A stretch of DNA of 64,000 nt. Origin: CAYRFQ01 sp964423615 (GTDB taxonomy: Bacteria; Planctomycetota; Planctomycetia; Gemmatales; Gemmataceae). The DNA lies in NCBI GenBank assembly GCA_964423615.1, contig CAYRFQ010000031.1:1-64000 (forward strand). Reading direction: 5' to 3'. Below the pieces are notes generated by a model. The model was not told the origin of the DNA. It worked only from the letters and a program-made list of their open reading frames with translations, and did no database searches. Of the stretch, positions 17,102 through 26,147 are shown piece by piece. The stretch's first letter is position 1; each line of letters starts with the position of its first letter. Both the position numbers and the translations under genes were made by a program.

Positions 17102-18325
17102 ATGCAGCTGGCTACGATGGTCCCCGATGATGTGACGGTGTTGAGCGTTGGTGAACTAACCCAGTGGGTCAAGGAGCTAATCGAAAAGGGCTTCCCGTGC
17201 GTGTGGGTCAGCGGCGAAGTCTCAAACTTGTCCAAACCAAGATCGGGCCATATCTATCTGAGCTTGAAGGACTCCGATGCCCAGATGCGGGCTGTCATTT
17301 GGCGTGGAATCGCTCTCCGAATGCGATTCGACCTACAAGACGGAATGGAACTGATCGCTCGCGGAAGAATGACTGTCTATTCTCCACGCGGTGACTATCA
17401 ATTAGTTATCGAGGAGGTGCAACCGAAAGGCATCGGTGCACTGGAACTGGCCCTCCGGCAACTCCGCGAGAAACTACTCGTGCTGGGGTACTTCGACCCG
17501 GCAATCAAAAAGTCTTTGCCTCGTCTCCCTCGTCGGATAGCCTTAGTGACGAGTGCGACAGGCGCAGCCGTGCGGGACATGATTGAGATTCTCGGAAGGC
17601 GATGGCCCGCTGCCGAGGTTTGGGTGTGCCCTGTGACCGTCCAGGGTGAAGGAACGGGAGAAGACGTTGCTGGCATGATCCGCCGTTTGAATGTCGTCCA
17701 GCCCCGGCCCGATTTAATGATCGTCGGGCGAGGCGGTGGCAGCATCGAGGATCTATGGGGCTTCAACGAGGAGGTCGTGGCCCACGCCATCCATCGTTCG
17801 AAAGTACCGGTTGTCTCGGCCGTAGGCCATGAGACAGATGTAACGATTGCCGACCTCGTTGCCGACGTTCGCGCCGCGACGCCAAGCGAAGCCGCCGAAC
17901 TGGTCGTTCCCAACAGAGACGAATTGCTACAAGGCCTGTTCTCTCTGGAAGCTCGACTCAAAGAGTTGCTCTTGCAAAAGCTTTCGCTCGCCAAAGAAAA
18001 GCTCGACGACTTGGCTCAAAGAACTGCTTTCCGTCTTCCACTCGAACGTGTCCGAGAGTTGGAGGAACGGCTCGACGACTGGGAAGAACGATTACACCGG
18101 GCCACACGACAACGAATCCTCAACGCCCAACAACTACTCGAGGCCGCAGCAGGTCAACTACAGAGTTTGAGTCCCTTGAATGTGTTGAGTCGAGGCTATA
18201 GTTTGACAAAGACTTTGAATAATAAGATACTTTGCAGTGCCAAGCAGACTTCAGCTGGTGATCAAATCATCACCGTTCTTGCCGAAGGTCAAGTTACGTC
18301 CCGCGTGGAGAACGTCGAGGAGTAG
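17102..18325 (+). CDS. xseA: Exodeoxyribonuclease VII large subunit
   Basis: Catalytic subunit of ExoVII, which degrades single-stranded DNA from both ends in recombination and mismatch repair. 407 residues, a little shorter than E. coli XseA. It begins with an OB-fold (VWVSGEVSNLSKPRSGHIYL). The catalytic domain carries VTSATGAAVRDM, VGRGGGSIEDLWGFNEE and SAVGHETDVTIADLVAD, the family signatures. A long helical C-terminus (EKLDDLAQRTAFRLPLERV...) binds XseB. It starts 1 bp after the glycosyltransferase stop and precedes xseB. Confidence 0.95.
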   Translation: MQLATMVPDDVTVLSVGELTQWVKELIEKGFPCVWVSGEVSNLSKPRSGHIYLSLKDSDAQMRAVIWRGIALRMRFDLQDGMELIARGRMTVYSPRGDYQLVIEEVQPKGIGALELALRQLREKLLVLGYFDPAIKKSLPRLPRRIALVTSATGAAVRDMIEILGRRWPAAEVWVCPVTVQGEGTGEDVAGMIRRLNVVQPRPDLMIVGRGGGSIEDLWGFNEEVVAHAIHRSKVPVVSAVGHETDVTIADLVADVRAATPSEAAELVVPNRDELLQGLFSLEARLKELLLQKLSLAKEKLDDLAQRTAFRLPLERVRELEERLDDWEERLHRATRQRILNAQQLLEAAAGQLQSLSPLNVLSRGYSLTKTLNNKILCSAKQTSAGDQIITVLAEGQVTSRVENVEE

Positions 18326-18401
18326 GCTGTTAGATCGCGACCGCTCGACGCTGCTTTGGTTTTGATACCTACTCTATTGGCTTGCCGTGGAGATGACACC
18401 C

Positions 18402-18689
18402 ATGAGCGAAAATCAAGAAGGCCCCACATTCGAAAAAGCTCTTGCCGAACTCGAAGGGATCGTACGAGACCTGGAAAACGGTCAGGTGGGACTGGAAGAG
18501 TCACTCGCAAAGTATGAAAAAGGCGTCGGGCTTCTCAAACGATGCTATGGTCAACTACGTGACGCCGAGCAACGGATTCTTGTATTAACCGGTCAAGAAC
18601 AAGGTGGAGAGGCTATCTTGCGGCCTTTCGAACATGCTTCCGCATTGAATTCCAAAGGTTCGTCGCCTTTGCGAAACGGGAATGAATAA
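18402..18689 (+). CDS. xseB: Exodeoxyribonuclease VII small subunit
   Basis: 95 residues from ATG at 18402, chosen because GGAG lies 9 bp upstream (18389-18392); GTG at 18387 and ATG at 18393 are alternative starts. The core (FEKALAELEGIVRDLENGQ, then GLEESLAKYEKGVGLLKRC) is the classic XseB three-helix signature. The C-terminal ~25 residues after GQEQGG are not conserved. It binds the coiled-coil arm of XseA to form active ExoVII. It lies between xseA and ispA, the usual bacterial order. Confidence 0.94.
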   Translation: MSENQEGPTFEKALAELEGIVRDLENGQVGLEESLAKYEKGVGLLKRCYGQLRDAEQRILVLTGQEQGGEAILRPFEHASALNSKGSSPLRNGNE

Positions 18690-18721
18690 GTTCTGGGAAC
18701 TTGTCGTCGAGGGTGTCGTCT

Positions 18722-19627
18722 ATGATCGTGGCCGACTTATCCGTATACTTCCAAGAAAAACAACGCGTCATTGACGACGCTCTCGATTCCTACCTACAGA
18801 ATATCGATTCAGGGTGTCCGGATTCCTTGCAAGAGGCCATGCGGTATAGCTTACTCGCACCAGGGAAACGTTTGAGACCTCTTTTGGTGTTGATGTCTGC
18901 CGAGGCCTGCGGTGGTAAAGATGAGGAGGCTATTCCGGCGGCCTGTGCTGTCGAGATGATCCATACGTACTCTTTAGTCCACGATGACCTTCCTGCGATG
19001 GACGACGATGACCTTCGCCGAGGCCGTCCAACATGCCACAAACAGTTTACCGAAGCCACAGCAATCCTGGTCGGTGATGCCTTGCTGACCTATGCGTTCG
19101 AGATCCTGGCAACCTCGTATCCACCCCGAACGGCGACTTCTTGTTGTGTCGAATTGGCCAAGGCGTCTGGCCCCTCAGGCATGGTCGGTGGACAAGTCGA
19201 AGACCTCGCGTGGGAAAAACGCGGTGGTACGCTCGACACACTGATCGGCCTCCACGGACGAAAGACCGGGGCTCTGTTTCGAGCGAGCCTGAAATTAGGA
19301 TTGTTGTCTGCCCAGGGAGAGAATCCCGACGGACCAGACTTGCGGCTAATGGAATCATTGGACCAATGGGGCCGTTGCTTTGGCCTCGTCTTTCAAATTA
19401 CGGATGACCTGCTTGACGTCGAAGGAACAGCGGAAGTTACCGGTAAACGCGTTCAAAAAGACGCCGGACGTGGGAAATTGACGTACCCTGGCATAATGGG
19501 GGTTAACCAAAGTAAGCGCCGAGCCTCGGATTTGGCGCGAGAGGCCGACTCTCATTTGGAGACACTCGGCGAAGCAGGAGCAAGGTTGCAAGCCCTTTTT
19601 CGTTTTGTTCTTGAGCGAGATCGTTAG
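18722..19627 (+). CDS. ispA: Polyprenyl diphosphate synthase (farnesyl/geranylgeranyl type)
   Basis: Condenses isopentenyl diphosphate with allylic diphosphates, most likely making C15 (or C20) prenyl diphosphate for quinones, carotenoids or undecaprenyl carriers. About 301 residues from the ATG at 18722 (GAGGG upstream). Both aspartate-rich motifs are present: DDLPAMDDDDLRRGRPTCHK (first) and FQITDDLLDVEG (second), with PGKRLRPLL for diphosphate binding. Product length cannot be fixed by eye. It lies 32 bp after xseB and 182 bp before dxs; the xseA-xseB-ispA-dxs order is common in bacteria. Confidence 0.93.
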   Translation: MIVADLSVYFQEKQRVIDDALDSYLQNIDSGCPDSLQEAMRYSLLAPGKRLRPLLVLMSAEACGGKDEEAIPAACAVEMIHTYSLVHDDLPAMDDDDLRRGRPTCHKQFTEATAILVGDALLTYAFEILATSYPPRTATSCCVELAKASGPSGMVGGQVEDLAWEKRGGTLDTLIGLHGRKTGALFRASLKLGLLSAQGENPDGPDLRLMESLDQWGRCFGLVFQITDDLLDVEGTAEVTGKRVQKDAGRGKLTYPGIMGVNQSKRRASDLAREADSHLETLGEAGARLQALFRFVLERDR

Positions 19628-19809
19628 TATCACTGACAATGGAGAATTATGGATGTCTCAGCGTCTTTTCCGGATCAGAAAAGACGCATCCTCACTCGAC
19701 GCCATACCCAATCATAAGTCGACGAAGGCAGGTCGATTCCCGGAGTTAATATCTCCAACCTCGACCACTCACATGGACCGTGAGAATCACCACAAAAAGG
19801 ACCAAGGCA

Positions 19810-21735
19810 ATGAGTAACTTTCTTCCCAATATTAACTCTCCGGCCGACCTGCACACGCTCTCCGAAGAGCAACTAGCTGAGCTCGCGCAGGAAATGCGCG
19901 ACGAGTTGGTGCGAGTCTTGAGTCTCCGTCCTGCGCACTTTGCTAGCAACTTGGGTGTGATCGAGTTGTGCCTTGCACTGCACTTGACGTTCGACTTCCA
20001 AAAAGATCGTTTGATCTGGGACACAGGACACCAGGTCTATCCCCACAAGCTGATTACCGGCCGCTACGAGCAGTTCGAAACCATTCGCACTCGTGGTGGT
20101 CTCATGGGCTATCCCAACCCTTACGAAAGCGATTATGACCTGTTCATGACAGGTCATGCCGGTTGTGCTGCCTCTTGTGCTCTCGGCCTTCGCAGCGCCG
20201 ACGAGTTGCTCGGCCAACACGACCGCCACAGCATCGCTGTTGTCGGCGACGGAGCGTTGCCTTCTGGCATCGTATTCGAAGCTCTGAACAACGCTGGCCA
20301 TCTCGGTTCCAAAATGTTGGTCATTCTCAACGACAACAAGATGTCCATCTGTCCGCGTGTTGGTGCTCTTGCGGCATGTCTGGACCGAGCCCGTCTGACG
20401 GATTTCTATCACGGTTCCAAGAAGCACGTTAGGAATGTTCTCAGCAAGCTCCCGGTCGTCGGCGACATGGCGACTCACGCACTTGACCAAATTCGTGATG
20501 GCTTGAAGGCGCTGCTCTCCGGCGGAATGCTCTTCGAAGAACTCGGGTTCCGGTACTTCGGTCCGATCGACGGACACGACCTGCCCGGCTTGCGAAGTTG
20601 GCTCGAGAAAGTCAAAGAACTCGACGGTCCGGTGTTGCTCCACGTCCTGACCGAAAAAGGACACGGCGTTCCGCAAGCGATGGAAGACCCGGTCATGTTC
20701 CACACGCCACCTGTCCTGGAAAAAGTCGGACCAGGGCGGACGATTCTTGCCGTGAAGAAAGGTAAATCCAGAGCCTACACGCATGCGGCCAGCGACGCGA
20801 TTTATCAAGCCATGGCCCGCGATGAAAAAGTCACCATCATGACCGCCGCGATGTGCCAGGGCAACAAACTCGAAAAGATTCGTGAAGATTTTCCAAAACG
20901 GTTCTTTGACGTGGGGATTTGCGAGTCGCATGCTGTGGCGTTTGCCGCAGGACACGCCAAGGCAGGCCTCAAGCCAATCGTGGACATCTACTCGACGTTC
21001 TTACAACGCTCGTTCGACCAGATCTTCCAGGAAGTCGCTCTACAAAACTTGCACGTAACGTTCTGTCTTGATCGCTCGGGATTGACTGGCCCTGACGGAG
21101 CAACTCACAACGGTGCGTTCGACCTGTCATACATGCGAGTGTTCCCGAACATGACGGTCATGGCACCCGGCGACGAACTTGACGTTGCCCCCATGCTCGA
21201 TTTTGCGTTGGAACACAACGGCCCAATTTCGATGCGTTACCCGAAAGCCCAACTGGAAAACGTCGAACGAACTCAGGCTCCGATGGAACTCGGGCAATCG
21301 GAAGTTTACGAATGGGGCACGGACGCAATGTTGGTCGTGCTCGGAACACTATTTCCCGAGGCCGTGAAAGCCGCCGAGAAACTTCGCGAAGAAGGTCTCG
21401 ATGTCGGCGTCATCAACGCTCGCTTCGTCAAGCCGCTTGACAAAGCGACCATTTTCAAAGCAATTTCGGAAGCTTCGGTTGTCGTCACGATCGAAGAAGG
21501 AACGCTCGAGGGAGGATTCGGCAGCGCGGTTCTCGAAGCTGCCAACGCAGCCGGACTCAGCACCAGCAACATCGTCCGATGTGGTTTCCCCGATCAGTTC
21601 GTCGAACACGGGGAACGAGGCGAGTTGCTCGCCGATCTCGGACTCGATGCCGAAGGCTTTTGCAAGACCGTTCGGGACCATTTGTCCCAGGAAAAAAGAA
21701 CTACCACGGAACAACCTGCTGTGCTGGCAGAGTGA
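19810..21735 (+). CDS. dxs: 1-deoxy-D-xylulose-5-phosphate synthase
   Basis: ThDP enzyme that joins pyruvate and glyceraldehyde-3-phosphate, the entry step of the MEP isoprenoid pathway. 641 residues from ATG 19810; the GTG at 19780 would add ten unlikely residues. Conserved parts: HFASNLG with the active His, GDGALPSGIVFEALNNAG for ThDP/Mg, LNDNKMSI, the general-acid Glu in CESHAV, LDRSGLTGPDGATHNGAFD, and a transketolase C-terminal domain. It differs from E. coli DXS in some places: GHSSTSIS is replaced by GHAGCAASC, and AEQHAV by CESHAV. These look like a lineage variant rather than loss of function. A terminator follows. Confidence 0.9.
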   Translation: MSNFLPNINSPADLHTLSEEQLAELAQEMRDELVRVLSLRPAHFASNLGVIELCLALHLTFDFQKDRLIWDTGHQVYPHKLITGRYEQFETIRTRGGLMGYPNPYESDYDLFMTGHAGCAASCALGLRSADELLGQHDRHSIAVVGDGALPSGIVFEALNNAGHLGSKMLVILNDNKMSICPRVGALAACLDRARLTDFYHGSKKHVRNVLSKLPVVGDMATHALDQIRDGLKALLSGGMLFEELGFRYFGPIDGHDLPGLRSWLEKVKELDGPVLLHVLTEKGHGVPQAMEDPVMFHTPPVLEKVGPGRTILAVKKGKSRAYTHAASDAIYQAMARDEKVTIMTAAMCQGNKLEKIREDFPKRFFDVGICESHAVAFAAGHAKAGLKPIVDIYSTFLQRSFDQIFQEVALQNLHVTFCLDRSGLTGPDGATHNGAFDLSYMRVFPNMTVMAPGDELDVAPMLDFALEHNGPISMRYPKAQLENVERTQAPMELGQSEVYEWGTDAMLVVLGTLFPEAVKAAEKLREEGLDVGVINARFVKPLDKATIFKAISEASVVVTIEEGTLEGGFGSAVLEAANAAGLSTSNIVRCGFPDQFVEHGERGELLADLGLDAEGFCKTVRDHLSQEKRTTTEQPAVLAE

Positions 21736-21767
21736 CCAGACACCAGTCCAAAAAACCGAATCCACCC

Positions 21768-21810
21768 AAGGCCGTCCAAAGAACAATTCTTTGGACGGCC
21801 TTCTTTTTTA
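21768..21810 (+). terminator. Rho-independent terminator after dxs
   Basis: A perfect 16-bp stem: AAGGCCGTCCAAAGAA (21768-21783) and its complement at 21787-21802, with a three-base loop, then C and seven T. It ends the xseA-xseB-ispA-dxs transcript 33 bp after the dxs stop. Confidence 0.93.
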
Positions 21811-22013
21811 CCAAGGATGGCGGCGAACATCTCCATGAGCCAAACCATCAAGGCCCAAGGAGGAAGGCCCCAAAGGCTGCAGGAGAACCTTCTGCTTCCT
21901 CCTTCAATGTTTTGCGACACCTCCAGGATGGACCGCTGCAAAAGGAAAACAACGATCCCGTCCAAGGCTCGCTATGATGGTACGTAGCAACTCTTACCGA
22001 AAGTGAGCCTCTC

Positions 22014-23657
22014 ATGATCAGCTTGGAATTCAAGAACATCGCGAGGTATCGCGAGTTGGCCTGGGTGCTTTGGAAGCACAAACAACGCGAACTCGTTCGG
22101 ACCGTTGGCCTCGATAAGTTGTTTCACGGACGCGAAGCCGAATTGTCCGTGGAAGAAGTTCAGGCCGACCACCTGACACGCGATTTGGAGCGACTCGGTG
22201 CGACGTTCGTCAAGTTTGGCCAGTTAATGTCCACGCGGACCGACATGCTTCCGCCAGAATACATCCAGGCCCTATCTCGCTTGCAAGACGCTGTCGAACC
22301 CCTCCCCATTAACGTCATTCAAGATGTCATCGAGAGCGAACTGGGTGAACCTGCCGACAAACTATACGCAAACTTCGAATGGCAGCCGCTCGCGTCGGGT
22401 TCCATAGGACAAGTTCATCGCGCGACCCTCAAGACAGGAGCGCCGGTCGTCGTCAAGGTCCAGCGCCCCGGACTCCACGCACAGATTCGCACTGATTTGA
22501 GGTTTCTCCACGAAGTCGCCGATCTCGTTGATCGACATACAGCACTCGGGCATAAGTACCGATTTTCGGTCATGGTCAATGCTTTGCAGCGATTGCTACT
22601 GAAGGAAACCTCCTACACCTCGGAAGCACAAAATGCGAGGCGGTTACGCAAAAATTTACGCCGATTCAAACTCATCCAAGTGCCGAAGCCAATCCTGCCG
22701 ATGACGACCGACCGGGTACTTACGATGGAGCACGTCGAAGGGCAAAAGATCACGACGCTCACCGAGTCAGACTTGGGCCGATGTGACCGTACTGGATTAG
22801 CGCGAGTTTTGTTCCGATGCTACCTCAAACAGACGTTGATCGACGGCTTCTTCCACGCCGACCCTCACCCTGGCAACATTCTCTTGATGCCAGACAACAG
22901 GCTTGCGATTTTGGATTGTGGCTCCATCGTCCGGATACCCAACAACGTCCAACGAGAACTGGTCAAGCTGGTCTTGTCTCTCAACGAGAAACGTGGACTT
23001 GAAGTCGCGATGGTGTGCGAAACACTTGGTCACATCGAACAAGATTACGACACACACCAATTTCGCGCCACGGTGGCCCAACTCGTCGAAGACAACGCCG
23101 ACCAGTCGTTTGGACAAATGCAACTTGGCCGGATGTTGTTTGAACTACAGGCCATCGCCGGAGACAACAACTTGGTACTCCCCAGCGAGTTGATCTCTCT
23201 CGGCAAAACCTTGCTCAACCTCGATCAACTCGTCATCAAATTGGCACCTGAGTTCGTCCCCCATCACGAAATGAAGAAGTATGCCCGCAAAATCATGCTT
23301 CATCAGATGCACAGCCTTGTATCGCCAGAACGGGCTTTTCGGACCTTCCTCGAATCGAGCGAACTGGCCGAAGCACTTCCCCACAGGCTCAACCGAATCA
23401 CCGAGTTGATCGCCACGAACCAATTGTCGGTCAAGTTTCAACTCGCCGAACAACGCAAACTCATCTCCGGCATGGAAAAGATCGGCTCTCGCATCGGCAT
23501 CGGGGTCGTACTCGCCGCCTTGATCGTCGGAGCGTCGTTGGTCCTGCACCTCCAAGGAGACATGTACAAGTGGGTCGCTTTCCTGTTCTACGTCGCCGCC
23601 AGTCTGGGCGGCATTTCCATGATCGTCTACAGCTTGTTTTGGGACCAGTGGAGCTGA
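22014..23657 (+). CDS. ubiB: ABC1/UbiB-family atypical kinase
   Basis: 547 residues. This family of atypical kinases (UbiB in E. coli, COQ8 in eukaryotes) supports quinone biosynthesis and is a membrane-associated ATPase. Visible motifs: the KxGQ region TFVKFGQLMSTR, the Ala-rich loop ASGSIGQVHRA in place of a glycine loop, Lys in VVVKVQRPG, DGFFHADPHPGNIL, and LDCGSIVRI, where the metal-binding motif is DCG rather than DFG. Two C-terminal membrane helices (GIGVVLAALIVGASLVL; VAFLFYVAASLGGISMIVY) anchor it. It has its own transcript after the dxs terminator. A role in quinone or isoprenoid-lipid synthesis fits its neighbours; planctomycetes use menaquinone, so the name ubiB marks family, not ubiquinone. 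Confidence 0.9.
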   Translation: MISLEFKNIARYRELAWVLWKHKQRELVRTVGLDKLFHGREAELSVEEVQADHLTRDLERLGATFVKFGQLMSTRTDMLPPEYIQALSRLQDAVEPLPINVIQDVIESELGEPADKLYANFEWQPLASGSIGQVHRATLKTGAPVVVKVQRPGLHAQIRTDLRFLHEVADLVDRHTALGHKYRFSVMVNALQRLLLKETSYTSEAQNARRLRKNLRRFKLIQVPKPILPMTTDRVLTMEHVEGQKITTLTESDLGRCDRTGLARVLFRCYLKQTLIDGFFHADPHPGNILLMPDNRLAILDCGSIVRIPNNVQRELVKLVLSLNEKRGLEVAMVCETLGHIEQDYDTHQFRATVAQLVEDNADQSFGQMQLGRMLFELQAIAGDNNLVLPSELISLGKTLLNLDQLVIKLAPEFVPHHEMKKYARKIMLHQMHSLVSPERAFRTFLESSELAEALPHRLNRITELIATNQLSVKFQLAEQRKLISGMEKIGSRIGIGVVLAALIVGASLVLHLQGDMYKWVAFLFYVAASLGGISMIVYSLFWDQWS

Positions 23658-24059
23658 ACGAGCCAGCAGGAAGAGTCGAAGTTCGAGAGACAAAAAGGAT
23701 GCCAGCGTGGGAAAAGAAAGGAGCCGTTTTGTTGATTCCCTCTCTCCTGGCAGCTTGCCCAGGTTACGATGAGGTCGCCCATCAGCCAAAACAGCTCATC
23801 CCCTCACTCCGGTGTCTCTTGTTTTTTCACCCTGTCATTCCGACAGTCGATCCCCTGTTAAGTCGGTCCGGTCGTGCCAACCTGGCAGGGCTCTCGCCAA
23901 CTCCACTCGATGATCCTGACATCTCGAAGACCACAAACTCCTGTAAATCAACAGCTTGTGTTTCCTGGACATTCTGGCATGCGACTTGCTTCCTAAGCGA
24001 AGCTATACGACATACAAACACTCAAGGGCAGTGCAGAATTTGTGGCACAGGAGGAAAAC
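23658..24059. other. Upstream region of groESL
   Basis: 402 bp without a recognisable gene. A strong GGAGG site (24050-24055) precedes groES. No CIRCE element (TTAGCACTC-N9-GAGTGCTAA) is visible, so HrcA control by a canonical CIRCE is not supported. No confident promoter was picked. Confidence 0.55.
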
Positions 24060-24353
24060 ATGAACATAAAACCACTCGCAGACCGAATTGTCGTCCAACG
24101 AGAGGATGCCCAAGACAAAACAGCTGGCGGAATCATTTTGCCGGACTCGGCCAAAGATAAACCGCAGCGAGGAAAAGTCCTGGCCGTTGGCCAAGGCAAA
24201 ATGCTCAAAGACGGGACTCGAAAAGAGTTGCAAGTCAAAGAAGGCGATATGGTCTTGTTCACGAGTTGGGCCGGTGACGAGTTCAAACAAACCGGAAACG
24301 ACAAGCCCGTCCTTTTGATGCGCGAAGATGATGTCCTCGCCGTGATCGGATAA
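24060..24353 (+). CDS. groS: Co-chaperonin GroES
   Basis: Seven-membered lid that caps the GroEL folding chamber. 97 residues from the ATG at 24060; an upstream GTG frame at 24042 is rejected because GGAGG sits directly before the ATG. Signature text: NIKPLADRIVVQREDAQDKT, the mobile-loop end AGGIILPDSAKDKPQRGKVL, and the C-terminal EDDVLAVIG. First gene of the groES-groEL operon, with 81 bp to groEL. Confidence 0.96.
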   Translation: MNIKPLADRIVVQREDAQDKTAGGIILPDSAKDKPQRGKVLAVGQGKMLKDGTRKELQVKEGDMVLFTSWAGDEFKQTGNDKPVLLMREDDVLAVIG

Positions 24354-24434
24354 CTCAACGAATACCTGTTGTTTCGCCCTACATCACGAAAAAATACACG
24401 ATAACAAAGCACTTAACATGACGTAGGAGGTACC

Positions 24435-26081
24435 ATGTCTGCCAAGCAGATTGCATTTGACCAGGAAGCTCGCGATGCTCTTCGTCGCGGCGTCAGCAAG
24501 TTAGCCCGCGCCGTGAAGGTCACCCTCGGCCCCAAAGGCCGAAACGTGATTCTCCAGAAGAGCTTTGGCTCTCCCACGGTCACCAAAGACGGTGTGACCG
24601 TCGCTAAGGAAATCGAATTGGAAGAGAAGTATGAAAATATGGGCGCCCAAATGGTCCGCGAAGTCGCCTCGAAAACGAGCGACATCGCTGGCGACGGGAC
24701 GACCACAGCGACCGTGCTGGCCGAAGCCATCTTCAACGAAGGCATCAAGCGTGTCGTCGCCGGCGTCAACCCCATGCTCATGAAGCGAGGGATGGACAAG
24801 GCCGTCGAACAAATCACCGACAAACTCACGAACATGAGCATCGAGGTCAAGGATACCAAGGACCTCCAAAACGTCGCCACGATCGCTGCCAACGGCGACG
24901 AAGAGATCGGCGAGCGCATCGCACAAGCCATGGAGAAGGTCGGGAAAGACGGCGTAATCACCGTCGAAGAAGGCAAGACGATCCGCACCGAACTCGAGTT
25001 CGTCGAAGGGATGCAGTTCGACCGCGGTTACGTTTCGCCGTATTTCGTCACCGACCGTCAACGCATGATCGTCGAACTCGAAGATCCCTACATCCTCATT
25101 TACGAAAAGAAAGTATCCTCCAACAAGGACCTCGTTCCGGTCTTGGAAAAAGTCGTCCGCCAAAGCGCTGCGAAGCCACGACCGATCTTGATCATCTGCG
25201 AAGACGTCGAAGGCGATGCTCTGGCCACCCTCGTCGTCAACAACATGAACTCTCCGACGTTCAAGTGTGCTGCGGTCAAAGCTCCCGGTTATGGCGACCG
25301 TCGCAAAGCCATGCTTCAAGACATCGCCATCTTGACTGGTGGTCAAGCCATCTTCGAAGACCTCGGGCTCCAACTCGAAAACGTCGAACTGGAGAAACTC
25401 GGGACGGCCAAGAAAGTCAAGATCGACAAAGAAAACACGACCATCATCGTGGAAGGCGACACCAACAAGGAAGAGATCAAGGCCCGCATCGCGACGATCC
25501 AGCGAGAACTCGAAGAGTCCACGAGCGACTACGATCGCGAAAAGCTCAGCGAGCGAATCGCGAAACTCTCCGGTGGTGTTGCCAAGATCAACGTCGGTGC
25601 AGCCACCGAGAGCGAAATGAAAGAGAAGAAAGCCCGTGTCGAGGACGCCATGCACGCGACTCGTGCGGCCAGCGCTGAGGGAATCCTCCCTGGTGGTGGT
25701 GTGGCTCTACTTCGAGCATCGACTTTGGTCCAGGTTCCCGAAGATCTGGTCGACGACGAGAAAGCCGGATTCTCCATCATCGTCGATGCTTGCCGTGCCC
25801 CGATCGTCCAAATCTGTGCCAACGCTGGCGAAAAGGGCGATGTTGTAGCCAGCAAGGTGGTCGAGAACTCCACCGAAACATTCGGTTTCGACGCCCGACG
25901 TGGCGAATACTGCGATTTGGTCCAACAAGGCGTCATCGACCCCACCAAGGTCGTCCGAAACGCCCTCCAAAACGCAGCCAGCGTTTCGAGCTTGCTCCTC
26001 ACAAGTGACGCTCTCGTTGCCGAACTGCCCAAAGAAGAGAAGAAAAAAGGCGGCGCACCTGACTACGACGATATGTACTAG
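24435..26081 (+). CDS. groL: Chaperonin GroEL
   Basis: ATP-driven folding chamber; 548 residues, the standard length. AGGAGG lies just upstream of the ATG. Conserved parts include VTLGPKGRNVILQKSFGSP, GDGTTTATVLAEAI (nucleotide site), the apical domain and VVAGVNPMLMKRGMD. The C-terminus ends KKKGGAPDYDDMY and lacks the (GGM)n tail of E. coli GroEL, which lies inside the cavity and tunes folding. Planctomycetes often carry more than one GroEL; this copy, paired with groES, is likely the main one, although the missing tail is compatible with a specialised paralogue. Confidence 0.97.
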   Translation: MSAKQIAFDQEARDALRRGVSKLARAVKVTLGPKGRNVILQKSFGSPTVTKDGVTVAKEIELEEKYENMGAQMVREVASKTSDIAGDGTTTATVLAEAIFNEGIKRVVAGVNPMLMKRGMDKAVEQITDKLTNMSIEVKDTKDLQNVATIAANGDEEIGERIAQAMEKVGKDGVITVEEGKTIRTELEFVEGMQFDRGYVSPYFVTDRQRMIVELEDPYILIYEKKVSSNKDLVPVLEKVVRQSAAKPRPILIICEDVEGDALATLVVNNMNSPTFKCAAVKAPGYGDRRKAMLQDIAILTGGQAIFEDLGLQLENVELEKLGTAKKVKIDKENTTIIVEGDTNKEEIKARIATIQRELEESTSDYDREKLSERIAKLSGGVAKINVGAATESEMKEKKARVEDAMHATRAASAEGILPGGGVALLRASTLVQVPEDLVDDEKAGFSIIVDACRAPIVQICANAGEKGDVVASKVVENSTETFGFDARRGEYCDLVQQGVIDPTKVVRNALQNAASVSSLLLTSDALVAELPKEEKKKGGAPDYDDMY

Positions 26082-26109
26082 GATCCGACCGTCCTTGGTA
26101 ACCTCAACC

Positions 26110-26147
26110 AAAAAGCCCACCGAAAGACATCGGTGGGCTTTTTTTTG
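26110..26147 (+). terminator. Rho-independent terminator after groEL
   Basis: A perfect 13-bp stem, AAAAAGCCCACCG (26110-26122) with its complement at 26131-26143, an eight-base loop and an 8-T run. It lies 28 bp after the groEL stop. Because the left arm begins with A residues it could also terminate transcription on the minus strand. Confidence 0.95.

Noticed and set aside
22014..23657. Hanks-type Ser/Thr kinase
   Set aside because: The KxGQ region, Ala-rich loop and C-terminal membrane helices place it in the ABC1/UbiB atypical family.
23658..24059. CIRCE operator before groES
   Set aside because: No copy or near copy of the 9-9-9 inverted repeat was found by reading.
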